Positions 25,075 through 33,400 of a DNA stretch of 40,222 nt are shown here, one piece after another. This DNA is from CADEEX01 sp040081555. Lineage in GTDB: Bacteria > Acidobacteriota > Vicinamibacteria > Vicinamibacterales > CAVVIG01. The stretch spans positions 1 to 40,222 of the forward strand of contig JBEBGG010000016.1 of NCBI GenBank assembly GCA_040081555.1, read 5' to 3'. Under the pieces are notes generated by a model, which was not told the origin of the DNA, searched no databases, and saw only the letters and a list, made by a program, of their open reading frames with translations. Position numbers and translations under genes: made by a program. Numbering within the stretch: the first letter of the stretch is position 1; every line of letters begins with the position of its first letter.

Positions 25075-26424
25075 CTACATGGGCGCCGCACAGGATTGGG
25101 GCGCACCCGGCGGGAATGTCTCGCCCGTCAGTGGCACACGATAGTCGCCGCCACTTTCATTGACGAACACCGGCTTGGCACCCGTCACCTGTTCGATGGT
25201 CGCCCCGTGAAACGCCGGTAACACCGGCTGCGATCGATCCGGCGCATCAACCGCGTACCAGGCGTTCTTGTCGAGGGTGAAGCTCGCGGACTCCGTGTTG
25301 GCGCCGACATTGATGTCTTCACCAGCATTCAAGTCGGACCGACGGAAATGGAAGGCGTTCCCGATGATCACGCCGTTGGACGCTGGCGCAAACATGTACT
25401 GCGATATCGCGACCGTTTCCTGCAGGATGCGGAGTGCCCAGCGCGACGGAAACGCGACAGTATTTCGAGTGAAGTCGCAATCGACGCAACCGACAAAGGC
25501 GGCTGCGGATTCGCCGCCCACGAACACGTTGGCGGTCACGTGAATACGCGCCGCTTCGTGGTTGGGCGCCTCCACCGTCAGTGGCGGACGGAACGCGCCC
25601 CGCCCCGTAGCGCCACCAAGGTTCACGCCTCGCGCGCCAGCGTTTTCAAAGCGGTTGCCGATGACTTCGATATCGCTCGCGCCGCCCTTGAACTGCACGC
25701 CGCCGAAGCCGTCGTCGCTGAACTGGCTCCCACTCACCACGCCGTGATGCGTCCCCACCCCGCCGACACCCACCGCACCGCCGTCGGGACCACGCCCGCA
25801 ATGCCGGAAGCGGCTGTTGATCACGAAGAAGTCGTTGACGCCTGCCATCTTCAGGCAGTCCGCAATCCCGGAGGGCTGCCGGCCAGTATCGTGGATATCC
25901 AGATCCTTGAAGACGATGAAGCGCGCGGCGTCCGCGTTCTCCACCAACTCACCATCGTCAACGTTGATCCCGTTGTCTCGAGTGTCAGCGATCTCGAGAT
26001 GCTCGAGGACCAGATAGCGTGGGCGGGTGATATAGATGCCCTGGTTGCCGTTGCGAATCGTCGGCCGCGCTTCGCCGACGGCGCCTCTGATCCAGATGGG
26101 CGCGTCGGCAGTGCCGTGCAGCGCCGTCAATGCCACATCGCCGTCGTAGACGCCCGCGTGAATCTGGACGGCCGTCCCCGGAGTGATGTCTCGCACCGCG
26201 CGCTGCACCGATCGGAAGGGACGCCCCTCTGAGCCGTCGCCGGCGTCGTCGTCACCGCCGGTTGTGACGTGGCGCACGCTGGTTGGCTCCTTGCCATCAG
26301 CGAACGTCTTCGGGGGGTCGCAGGTCAAGGGCAGCAGACTGGGCATGGTGCCGCTCGAGCCCTGGCATGCGCTGGATAGCAGGGCACCCAACACGGCGAG
26401 CATCGATCGTCGGAAAGGGATCAT
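25075..26424 (-). CDS. Right-handed beta-helix repeat lipoprotein
   Basis: A 449-aa secreted lipoprotein (lipobox SSAC near residues 17-20). The mature part opens with VTTGGDDDAGDGSEGRPFRSVQRAVRDITPGTAVQIHAGVY, the DUF1565-like entry to a beta-helix, followed by many short turns (LEHLEIADTRDNGINVDDG, FVINSRFRHCGRGPDGGAVG, NRFENAGARGVNLGG). Such folds are typical of polysaccharide lyases or carbohydrate-binding proteins. No lyase active-site residues can be assigned with confidence. It ends 24 bases upstream of the start of the ferritin-like/CDGSH gene, so the two are probably co-transcribed. Confidence 0.82.
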   Translation of the reverse strand: MIPFRRSMLAVLGALLSSACQGSSGTMPSLLPLTCDPPKTFADGKEPTSVRHVTTGGDDDAGDGSEGRPFRSVQRAVRDITPGTAVQIHAGVYDGDVALTALHGTADAPIWIRGAVGEARPTIRNGNQGIYITRPRYLVLEHLEIADTRDNGINVDDGELVENADAARFIVFKDLDIHDTGRQPSGIADCLKMAGVNDFFVINSRFRHCGRGPDGGAVGVGGVGTHHGVVSGSQFSDDGFGGVQFKGGASDIEVIGNRFENAGARGVNLGGATGRGAFRPPLTVEAPNHEAARIHVTANVFVGGESAAAFVGCVDCDFTRNTVAFPSRWALRILQETVAISQYMFAPASNGVIIGNAFHFRRSDLNAGEDINVGANTESASFTLDKNAWYAVDAPDRSQPVLPAFHGATIEQVTGAKPVFVNESGGDYRVPLTGETFPPGAPQSCAAPM

Positions 26425-26561
26425 CGGGATGACAGAGAATACCCTGAGGCGCCAGGGAAATACTCACGCCGGACCGGGTGATCTCGTAGCGACGGAGGCC
26501 GTGTAAAATCGCTCGTGTTGATGGCAAGACGCGCCGCGCTAAGAAACCACCAGGTCGCGGT

Positions 26562-27167
26562 ATGGCTATGACTGAGCGCCTTGCCGTCACGATCAGCCCG
26601 GCAGCGCGCACGGCGTTGCTGACGGCCCTGCCCAAAGACACGCCAGGAATCCGCCTCAGAATCAGCGCGCGATTCGAACACGATCTTTCATTCGGCACGG
26701 CAGCGGAGGGCGATGAGACGCTCGAACTGGACGGCCTGATGCTGATAGCCGACCGCGAAAGCGCCACACGCGCCGCCGGACTGGTGATCGACTACGTGGA
26801 GGGGCCGCAGGGCCCGGGCTTCACCATGACGAATCCGAATCAACCGCCACGCATCGTGCAGTTGTCAGTCCTCGAACTGAAGGCCATGCGCGAACGCGGC
26901 GAGGCCTTCGAACTCGTCGACGTGCGTACGCAGGACGAACGCGCGATCGCCGTCATCGAGGGTGCGCGGCTGCTCGACGCCGCCTACCACAAGGCGCTAC
27001 TGCACATGGATCACGGGACGCCGCTCGTGTTCCAGTGTCACCACGGCGTCCGCAGCCAGGCGGCGGCGGAGTACTTCCTTCAAGCGGGATTCACGCGGAT
27101 CTACAACCTGCGCGGCGGCATTGATGCATGGAGCGCGCTGGTCGACGACCGCGTCGCGCGCTACTGA
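26562..27167 (+). CDS. Cysteine-free HesB/IscA-like domain fused to rhodanese
   Basis: A 201-aa fusion. Residues 1-95 follow the A-type Fe-S carrier fold (LAVTISPAARTAL, LELDGLMLIAD, GLVIDYVEG, GFTMTNPN) but contain no cysteine at all, so they cannot hold a cluster in the usual way. Residues ~100-198 are a rhodanese domain (ELVDVRTQDE, FQCHHGVRSQAAAEYF with active C159, NLRGGIDAW). In some gamma-proteobacteria the same pair follows a Grx4-type glutaredoxin domain; here that N-terminal Grx domain is missing. Sulfur or redox transfer is likely. The ATG at 26562 has a weak ribosome site. It ends 19 bases from the convergent DUF4412-like gene. Confidence 0.78.
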   Translation: MAMTERLAVTISPAARTALLTALPKDTPGIRLRISARFEHDLSFGTAAEGDETLELDGLMLIADRESATRAAGLVIDYVEGPQGPGFTMTNPNQPPRIVQLSVLELKAMRERGEAFELVDVRTQDERAIAVIEGARLLDAAYHKALLHMDHGTPLVFQCHHGVRSQAAAEYFLQAGFTRIYNLRGGIDAWSALVDDRVARY

Positions 27168-27186
27168 CGTTCCAGAGTCTCGCCGA

Positions 27187-27978
27187 CTACTTCTTCGCAG
27201 ACACCTTGTATCCGGCAGGTGGCGCAAAGAGTGCGTCGTCGAGCGAGGCCGTCTCGATGGCTTGCACAGTCGACGTGCTGCTGATGTTGCCCATGCGCGC
27301 CATCATGCCGGCCATCGGCCCTTCACCTGACAGCTTGATGTTCATCTCCGTCTCGTAAGGGACCCCACCTGTTGCGGCAAACTGCTTGTACATCTCGGCC
27401 ATCGCCTTGGCCTGACCACCCTGAGCCTTCGCAGCGCGCGGATCGGTAAAGATGAACCCCTTCTCCGCCGCAGCCTTGTAGAAGCGCAGATAGTCTTCGG
27501 TGCCTGGCGCGCCCTTGACGACCCACACCGGGCCAGTCAGGTTCACGGTCATCTTCATCCCGTCGTCCTTACCACCGAGGTTGGCGGGCAGTGAGATCAG
27601 CATGTCGTAGCCGGTGGCGGACTTGCCGCTAATCGACTTGGTCTGACCATTGGCCTTGAGCGAAGCGGTCATTCCCGCCGGATCGGTGGTGGTGCCCACC
27701 TGCTTGGCGAAGTCGGCCATGTCCCACACGTCGGCTTCCTTCTTTTTCGAGTCGAAGATGAACATCTTCTGCCCATCGACATCGAAGATGGTGGTGCGCG
27801 TCGTATCACCGGTGACGGTGTCGGTGCGCATCTTCAAGCCCTTGATGTAGGTCGTGGACACGGCTGTACCGCCGATGCCCATCCCCTTGCTGGTGACGTT
27901 CTGCGTCATCTTCACGTCAGCCCAGGAAGGGACCGCCAGACACATCATCGACACCGCCGCACAGATGGATCGCCTCAT
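27187..27978 (-). CDS. Secreted DUF4412-like protein
   Basis: A 263-aa periplasmic or secreted protein with a signal peptide (MRRSICAAVSMMCLAVPSWA). The mature part resembles DUF4412-type proteins: beta-rich, with KMRTDTVTGDTTRTTIFDVDGQKMFIFD and a late MxxMMARMGNISSTSTVQAIETASLDDALFAPPAGYK tail. No catalytic residues are recognised. The ribosome site GGAGGG before the ATG at 27978 is good, so that start is preferred to one at 28017. It is 49 bases downstream of the FMN reductase gene and may be co-transcribed with it. Confidence 0.72.
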   Translation of the reverse strand: MRRSICAAVSMMCLAVPSWADVKMTQNVTSKGMGIGGTAVSTTYIKGLKMRTDTVTGDTTRTTIFDVDGQKMFIFDSKKKEADVWDMADFAKQVGTTTDPAGMTASLKANGQTKSISGKSATGYDMLISLPANLGGKDDGMKMTVNLTGPVWVVKGAPGTEDYLRFYKAAAEKGFIFTDPRAAKAQGGQAKAMAEMYKQFAATGGVPYETEMNIKLSGEGPMAGMMARMGNISSTSTVQAIETASLDDALFAPPAGYKVSAKK

Positions 27979-28027
27979 CGTCAACACCCTCCAGAAGAAC
28001 AGTTGCAGCCGCGTCAATTATAGGGGC

Positions 28028-28609
28028 TCAGGCCCGCAGCGCCTGCAGCGCCATGGTCCACCTCAGAAGCTCGTCCAGCATACTCGCCGCCGCCGACGAC
28101 TCCGCGGGGTTGGGCGTGAAGATACCGGCCTCGTTGATCTGTTTGTTGAAGAACGGAATGACCACCGCTTCCGGGATCGGCATCATGCGAAGTCCCGTCA
28201 GCATCGGTTTGGTGTGCTGCACGGCGCGGAGGCCACCAGAGACACCTCCATAGCTGACAAACGCTGCCGCCTTGTACGCCCATTCGAGCAGCAAGTAGTC
28301 AAGGGCGTTGGCCAGCGACGGCGGAATGGAATGATTGTATTCGGGCAGGACAAAGACGAACGCGTCGGCACGGGTCGCGATCAGACTCCACGCCTTGGTG
28401 TGTTCGTGGCGGTAGTGACGCAAGCGCGGATTCTCCGGCTCATTCATCATCGGCAGATTGACTTCCGCCAGGTCGACCACCTCAATGGCGAATCCGCCAT
28501 GCGCCCGCGCCGCCTGTTCGAACCACGCGGTGATCGCGGGTCCCTTCCGGTGTTCCCTCGTCGAAACGGTCACAATCTGCAGCAGGGGTGGGTTCATTGC
28601 TCTGATCAT
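28028..28609 (-). CDS. NADPH-dependent FMN reductase family protein
   Basis: A 193-aa flavodoxin-like protein of the NADPH-dependent FMN reductase / quinone reductase family. Characteristic segments are VSTREHRKGPAITAWF (phosphate-binding loop), FVLPEYNHSIPPSLANALDYL, and YGGVSGGLRAVQHTKPML. It probably reduces FMN, quinones or xenobiotics with NAD(P)H in the cytoplasm. Two starts are possible (28609 and 28597, four codons apart). Divergent from the outer-membrane-like protein gene with only 32 bases between them. Confidence 0.9.
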   Translation of the reverse strand: MIRAMNPPLLQIVTVSTREHRKGPAITAWFEQAARAHGGFAIEVVDLAEVNLPMMNEPENPRLRHYRHEHTKAWSLIATRADAFVFVLPEYNHSIPPSLANALDYLLLEWAYKAAAFVSYGGVSGGLRAVQHTKPMLTGLRMMPIPEAVVIPFFNKQINEAGIFTPNPAESSAAASMLDELLRWTMALQALRA

Positions 28610-28641
28610 CCGCTAGTCGGAGGCCTTCCCGCCAGAGTAAG

Positions 28642-29790
28642 ATGCACCGGTTCGAACGGCTACATCTTCGAGCAGAAAGACCCACTCACGACGTGACTGC
28701 ACATGTCTCGCGCCCGAAGGCGCTTGCCCTGGCGCTGCTTGCTGCATGCGCTTTCGCCACTTCAGCCTCGGCGCAGACGCCGATCACCATGTCGTTCGAT
28801 TCGGTGTTCTTCGCCGACAACGGTGAATTCTTCAGCCCGTTCCGGACCGGCGAAACGATTCTCGGTACATGGCAGCGCTTCAATACGGACTTCGAAATTA
28901 GCGACAAGGCGACCCTGCGGCTCGGCCTCTTCGCAATCGAGCGCAACGGCTCGGAGGACCGGACCGAGCTGGCGCGACCGGTGGCCGCCCTCATCCTGGG
29001 AACCAAGCGCCACCGCCTGATCATCGGCACGCTGCAGACGGCGGATCGTGAACACGGCATCGGGCCCGACCGCATGACGCCGCACGGCATGCTACCGATC
29101 TTCGCCGTCGAGACACGCTGGTTCGAGCGGGCCTACGAGGCGGGCGTCCAGTGGAAGACCCACACCGAGCACGTCACTCAGGATATGTGGTTCGACTACC
29201 AGAAGATGATCACCAGCGAGCATCGGGAATTGTTCGATGGTGGCTTCACCGGGCAACTGCAGTCTTCGGAACAGTCGCCGGTCGCCCTGCTCTATCAATT
29301 CCAAGTGGTACACCACGGCGGCCAGCAGTTCGATGTCGGACCGGTGTCAGATAGTTTCGGCTGGGGGCCAGGTCTTCTGGTCCGGAAGCGCCTGCCGCGT
29401 TCCGGCCTGGCTAGCCTCGAGGCCTACGGGCTCTACAGCTACGACCGCCCCGATCGACAGATCGATGCCCTGACCGTCCGAGGCAGAGGCGGGCTCCTGC
29501 GCGCCGCGGTTGAAAAGAACGACTGGCGTGGCCACGCCATCGTCTGGAGCGGCAAGGACTTCAAGCACGAAGACGGCGACCCCAACTACCTCTCGCTCTC
29601 CTATGACGCCGAGACCTACCGCCAGCAGCGCCAGTACTTCGAGATGGGGCTCGCCCGCACCTTTCGCCCGGCACCGACAGTGGAGTTTGAGGCGTCAGCG
29701 CGGGCGCACTTCGTGCAACGCAAGTGGGGCTACAGCTACCGCATGATGGGGACCCTGCATCTCGGTCTCTGGCGCTCGGCAACGAAGTAA
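28642..29790 (+). CDS. Putative outer-membrane beta-barrel protein
   Basis: A 382-aa (or ~365-aa) exported protein. The signal peptide (ALALALLAACAFATSASAQ) would begin properly at a GTG at 28693; the ATG at 28642 would add 17 residues. The mature sequence has alternating hydrophobic/polar strands with aromatic residues at regular intervals (FFADNGEFFSPF, TLRLGLFAIER, VSDSFGWGPGLLV, LEAYGLYSYDRP, VEFEASARAHF) and ends in strands closing with LHLGLW. This is typical of outer-membrane barrels, but I do not recognise the family or its cargo. Confidence 0.6.
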   Translation: MHRFERLHLRAERPTHDVTAHVSRPKALALALLAACAFATSASAQTPITMSFDSVFFADNGEFFSPFRTGETILGTWQRFNTDFEISDKATLRLGLFAIERNGSEDRTELARPVAALILGTKRHRLIIGTLQTADREHGIGPDRMTPHGMLPIFAVETRWFERAYEAGVQWKTHTEHVTQDMWFDYQKMITSEHRELFDGGFTGQLQSSEQSPVALLYQFQVVHHGGQQFDVGPVSDSFGWGPGLLVRKRLPRSGLASLEAYGLYSYDRPDRQIDALTVRGRGGLLRAAVEKNDWRGHAIVWSGKDFKHEDGDPNYLSLSYDAETYRQQRQYFEMGLARTFRPAPTVEFEASARAHFVQRKWGYSYRMMGTLHLGLWRSATK

Positions 29791-29831
29791 GCGACGACGC
29801 AGTAACGGGCGGCCAGAGAGTTTGCGAAAAG

Positions 29832-29869
29832 CGAACATGATCGCGCGGCAAAAGTCGCTATCATGTTCG
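29832..29869. promoter_or_regulatory. 10-bp inverted repeat covering the speA start
   Basis: CGAACATGAT (29832-29841) and its exact reverse complement ATCATGTTCG (29860-29869) are 18 bases apart. The second arm includes the first possible start codon of speA (29863); a second ATG lies at 29872, and no Shine-Dalgarno site is visible for either. It could be an operator dyad or an mRNA hairpin that hides the start. Confidence 0.45.
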
Positions 29870-31815
29870 GCATGAATTCACCGACCGCGCGGCCCCGCTC
29901 TGCGCACGATGTTGGCGACGCCTGGACGACCGCCGACGCCACTGAGCTCTACGAAATCTCCCGCTGGGGCAAGGGCTACTTCTCGATCGGTGACGAAGGT
30001 CACGTCAAGATTCATCCGACCAAGGATCCGAACCGCGCGATCGATCTGAAACAACTGGTCGACCACCTGCAGCTGCGCGGTATCGGCCTGCCCACGCTGG
30101 TGCGCTTTCGCGACATCCTCCAGCACCGGATGCAGGACATCGCCGAGGCGTTCCAGGGCGCCATTTCGCAGCATGACTACGGCGGCAAGTACATCTGCGT
30201 CTACCCGATCAAGGTCAACCAGCAGCGCCAGGTGGTCGAGGAAGTGCTCGAATTCGGGCGGCCCTATAACTTCGGCCTCGAGGCCGGCTCGAAGCCAGAA
30301 CTGATGGCCGTGGCCGCACTGGCCACCAACGAGACGCCAATCATCTGCAACGGCTTCAAGGACGCCGAATTCATCGAGATGGCGATGCTGGCCCAGAAGA
30401 TCGGCCGAAACATCATCCCGGTGGTCGAGAAATACACCGAGCTCGATCTCATCCTCGAGTACGCCGAAAAAGTCGGCGTCCGCCCCAAGATCGGCATGCG
30501 CGTCAAGCTGGCGGCCCGCGGCGGCGGCCGATGGCAGTCTTCCGGAGGCTACCGCTCAAAGTTCGGCCTCACGGTCGGCGAGATTCTCAGGGGACTCGAG
30601 GAGCTCAAGACCCGCGGCATGGAGGACTGCTTCCAGTTGCTCCACTTCCATCTGGGCAGCCAGATTCCCAACATTCGCATCGTCAAGGGCGCACTCAACG
30701 AAGCGGCGCGCGTCTACGTCGAACTGGTAAAGGCAGGCGCAGGCCTGAAGTACATGGACGTCGGCGGTGGCCTCGGCGTCGATTACGACGGCTCAATGAC
30801 GAACTTCGAATCGAGCGTCAACTACACGCTGCAGGAGTACGCCAACGACGTCGTCTCACACCTGCAGATTGTCTGCGACGAAGCGCAGGTGGCACACCCG
30901 ACCATCATCTCCGAGAGCGGCCGTGCCATCGTGGCCCACCACAGCCTGCTGGTGTTCAACGTCCTTGGCGTCTCAGACTTTGGCGACGATGCGACGCCCA
31001 AGGTGGCGACGCCGGACATGGAGCAGCCGCTCATCGACCTCATCGAGACGTCTGAAAACCTCAATGCCCGCAACGCGCTCGAGAGCTACCACGACGCGCA
31101 GCAGGCGCTCGACATGGCGATGAACCTGTTCTCGGGCGGCTACCTGCCCCTGACGCAGCGTTCACAGGCCGAGAATCTCTACTGGTCGATCTGCGTCAAG
31201 CTGCAGAAGCTCGTCAAAGGCATGGACGATGTGCCGGAGGATCTGCAGAGTCTCGACGAATCCCTGTCGGATACGTACTTCTGCAACTTCTCCTTGTTCC
31301 AGTCGATTCCAGACAGCTGGGCGATCAAGCAACTATTCCCGATCATGCCCATCCATCGGCTGAATGAGCGGCCGACCCGCCACGCCGTGCTCGGCGACAT
31401 CACCTGCGACTCAGACGGCAAGGTGGATCAGTTCATCGATCGACGCGACGTCAAGAAGACACTGCCGCTGCACACCTTCGACGGGTCACCCTACTACCTC
31501 GGGGTGTTCCTGGTTGGCGCCTATCAGGAGATTCTGGGCGACTTGCACAACCTGCTGGGCGACACGCATGCCGTGCATGTGAGCCTCGACGCCAACGACG
31601 CCGTCTGTCTCGACGCCGTCATCAAGGGCGATACGGTCAGAGAAGTGCTCGACTACGTCGAGTTCGACGGCGTTGTCCTGGTGGCTAAACTGCGTACCGA
31701 CGTGGAAACGGCCGTGCGCTGTGGCAGCGTCAACTACGAAGAGGCCGGCCGTCTGCTCCGCTTCTACGAAGACGGACTCGACGGGTACACCTATCTGGAA
31801 GACAAGACGAGCTAG
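29863..31815 (+). CDS. speA: Biosynthetic arginine decarboxylase
   Basis: PLP-dependent arginine decarboxylase, converting arginine to agmatine and CO2 for polyamine synthesis. The 650-aa length and alanine-racemase-type fold are typical of SpeA. The PLP lysine is K117 in VYPIKVNQQRQVVEEVL. Other family blocks are GLEAGSKPELMA, GMRVKLAARGGGRWQSSGGYRSKFGL, LLHFHLGSQIPNIRIVKGALNEA, DVGGGLGVDYDGS and ISESGRAIVAHHSLLVF. The start is either 29863 or 29872; both sit at a 10-bp inverted repeat. Monocistronic, ending three bases from the convergent small membrane protein gene. Confidence 0.95.
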   Translation: MFGMNSPTARPRSAHDVGDAWTTADATELYEISRWGKGYFSIGDEGHVKIHPTKDPNRAIDLKQLVDHLQLRGIGLPTLVRFRDILQHRMQDIAEAFQGAISQHDYGGKYICVYPIKVNQQRQVVEEVLEFGRPYNFGLEAGSKPELMAVAALATNETPIICNGFKDAEFIEMAMLAQKIGRNIIPVVEKYTELDLILEYAEKVGVRPKIGMRVKLAARGGGRWQSSGGYRSKFGLTVGEILRGLEELKTRGMEDCFQLLHFHLGSQIPNIRIVKGALNEAARVYVELVKAGAGLKYMDVGGGLGVDYDGSMTNFESSVNYTLQEYANDVVSHLQIVCDEAQVAHPTIISESGRAIVAHHSLLVFNVLGVSDFGDDATPKVATPDMEQPLIDLIETSENLNARNALESYHDAQQALDMAMNLFSGGYLPLTQRSQAENLYWSICVKLQKLVKGMDDVPEDLQSLDESLSDTYFCNFSLFQSIPDSWAIKQLFPIMPIHRLNERPTRHAVLGDITCDSDGKVDQFIDRRDVKKTLPLHTFDGSPYYLGVFLVGAYQEILGDLHNLLGDTHAVHVSLDANDAVCLDAVIKGDTVREVLDYVEFDGVVLVAKLRTDVETAVRCGSVNYEEAGRLLRFYEDGLDGYTYLEDKTS

Positions 31816-31818
31816 AGT

Positions 31819-32139
31819 TCAGAACCGAAACCGCCTGACAAACCCGGCAACCGTGCGGGCAACAGTGAGCGCTGTGATCCCGTGCCGAAGGAACGGTTCC
31901 ACGGCGTCGTAGAGCGCACCGACTCTTGCCGCGTGCCGGCTCGACACGTCCTGCATCTGCACCAGGTCCCTGCGAATCGACGCCAGATGCGCTGGCAGCG
32001 GCGCCACCATCGCCTTGATGCGGTCGACGGTGGCAAGCGTGCGCTTCCCGGCGCGCAGCATTGACACGATGACGAGCACCTGAAGAACGGCCGTGGTCAG
32101 CGTGCCGAGCGCGATGAGGCCGAGCAGCGTGGTCGTCAG
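31819..32139 (-). CDS. Small membrane protein with probable CTG start
   Basis: With a CTG start at 32139, this gene gives 106 aa: an N-terminal membrane helix (TTTLLGLIALGTLTTAVLQV...SML) followed by a helical, partly charged tail (KRTLATVDRIKAMVAPLPAHLASIRRDL). The only standard start in frame is a GTG at 32079, which would cut the helix in half. A GGAG lies six bases before the CTG, and the CTG is two bases after the ferredoxin stop codon, so coupled translation fits. No family name; the layout resembles DUF948-like membrane proteins. The start is an inference. Confidence 0.5.
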   Translation of the reverse strand: MTTTLLGLIALGTLTTAVLQVLVIVSMLRAGKRTLATVDRIKAMVAPLPAHLASIRRDLVQMQDVSSRHAARVGALYDAVEPFLRHGITALTVARTVAGFVRRFRF

Positions 32140-32141
32140 TG

Positions 32142-32492
32142 CTAGCTCCAGACGGCCGGCGGCGCGATGTCGTCGGTGGGCATCCCACCTGGGTCAGGTC
32201 GGCCTGAACCCTCGAGGCGGGAGATGGCGCGCACCGTCATGTCGTGGTCGCACAAGATCTGGCAGGACAAACGGACGCCCGTCAGGCCGCGGGCCGCCAG
32301 TCGTTCCTTCTCTGCCACGGTCATTGCCGTGGGCTCACCGTCAATGAATTCAACTCGGCAGGTCGTGCAGCGCGCGTTGCCGCCACAGGCATGAAGAATA
32401 TCGACACCGGCCTCCTGCTTAATCGCATTCACGAGGCGCTTGCCGTTTGGCACTTCGAACGAACCGTAACCTTCGACCGTGAGAGTGGACAT
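32142..32492 (-). CDS. 2Fe-2S ferredoxin
   Basis: A 116-aa plant-type or adrenodoxin-like 2Fe-2S ferredoxin. Cluster cysteines are visible in the block HACGGNARCTTCRVEF and in LSCQ near residue 77, the CX5CX2C...C pattern. A ~35-residue tail after the domain (RPDPGGMPTDDIAPP) is unusual and probably disordered. The ATG is at 32492. It follows the immunity gene by 48 bases and is coupled to the small membrane protein downstream. The redox partner is not identified. Confidence 0.85.
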   Translation of the reverse strand: MSTLTVEGYGSFEVPNGKRLVNAIKQEAGVDILHACGGNARCTTCRVEFIDGEPTAMTVAEKERLAARGLTGVRLSCQILCDHDMTVRAISRLEGSGRPDPGGMPTDDIAPPAVWS

Positions 32493-32540
32493 GCTGTTTA
32501 TCTTACTCGGGACGGGGCCCGGTCCTGCCGAAGCCGGACA

Positions 32541-32864
32541 CTACCGACGGCCGCGGACGAGGCTGTCGATGTGGCGAGAGATGCGGGCAAAGCCTGAGCC
32601 CCCGGCCGGCATCCAGGCCAGGCCGAGCGATGCCAGGCGCGGCTCCACGCGGTGCCACGCGCGGCCCTCAACACGCGAACGCAATGCGCGCCATTCTTTC
32701 GCAAATGCCAGCCGCTCGTCAGCATTCGCATCGTCCCAGAACGACGTGAATGCCGCCTCGATCGAGTGATGTTCGTCGCCCGCGTCCTGGTGCAGATAGC
32801 CGCGAAAGAATGCGGCGACCGACGGCCACCGATCGACCGGCAACATCCGCCTCGTCTTGCTCAT
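32541..32864 (-). CDS. CdiI-like immunity protein
   Basis: A 107-aa cytoplasmic protein resembling CdiI_2-type immunity proteins of contact-dependent inhibition systems. The signature is FFRGYLHQDAGDEHHSIEAAFTSFW (F19 to W43), similar to the family's FFGGYxHQDW opening, followed by a helical ERLAFAKEWRALRSR. The ATG at 32864 overlaps the toxin stop in the ATGA manner and has GGAG at an 8-base spacing, so I prefer it to the GTG at 32873. It presumably binds and neutralises the RNase-like domain encoded immediately upstream. Specific binding is inferred from order and family. Confidence 0.72.
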   Translation of the reverse strand: MSKTRRMLPVDRWPSVAAFFRGYLHQDAGDEHHSIEAAFTSFWDDANADERLAFAKEWRALRSRVEGRAWHRVEPRLASLGLAWMPAGGSGFARISRHIDSLVRGRR

Positions 32865-33400
32865 CGCCGGCACTCCGGATACGAGGTCAGCACGTAAGAC
32901 GAGCGCACCCGCTCATCCCAGCGAAGCACGACCACGGCACGGGCGCAGGATGTTGACGCGTGCTGATCACGACGAAGCGAGCGACCGATCGGCCCAGGCT
33001 CATTGCGGTCGAGCACGAGATTCGGGCGGCGGCCGGTTCGTTCGCGCCATCGCGCGAGCTCGTCGGCCGACGCCTTGAAGGCGCGCGCGATCACCTGCTC
33101 TGCGGTGTCTCGGTCCGCGTAGGTGGATGCCGCGGAAATATTCGGCTCGGTCCTCAATCTCTCGCGCAACTGCTCATCTGAACGACCGACGTGACGCTCG
33201 AGCGTATGCCCACCCCTCCGTTCATCCACGGAGAGATCGTGACGTTCGGCGACGGCAGCGGGCGAGGCACGCCGGGGCTCAGGCGCTGGTCTCGACGCCA
33301 CGATCGGCGTCACCGGGGGCGTTGTCGCCTCAGGGGGCGGCCCGCACGCGACCGTGATCAGCAGCGTCACGATCAATGCGAGCCTGCGACGGCAAGTCAT
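32861..33400 (-). CDS. RNase A-like (CdiA-CT type) lipoprotein toxin
   Basis: A 179-aa protein: lipobox VAC at 17-19, a proline/alanine-rich linker (20-50), then an RNase A-like domain like that of some CdiA-CT toxins. Visible are GGHTLERHVGRSDEQLRERL, ASTYADRDTAEQVIARAF, PIGRS and, at the end, VVLRW...YVLTSYP. As I recall, the Yersinia kristensenii toxin uses His175, Arg186, Thr276 and Tyr278; here H70, R81, T172 and Y174 keep the spacings 11 and 2. The ATG follows the arfB stop directly (TAGATG), and its stop overlaps the immunity gene. Normally this domain is the C terminus of a huge CdiA; here it stands alone on a lipoprotein. Confidence 0.75.
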   Translation of the reverse strand: MTCRRRLALIVTLLITVACGPPPEATTPPVTPIVASRPAPEPRRASPAAVAERHDLSVDERRGGHTLERHVGRSDEQLRERLRTEPNISAASTYADRDTAEQVIARAFKASADELARWRERTGRRPNLVLDRNEPGPIGRSLRRDQHASTSCARAVVVLRWDERVRSSYVLTSYPECRR

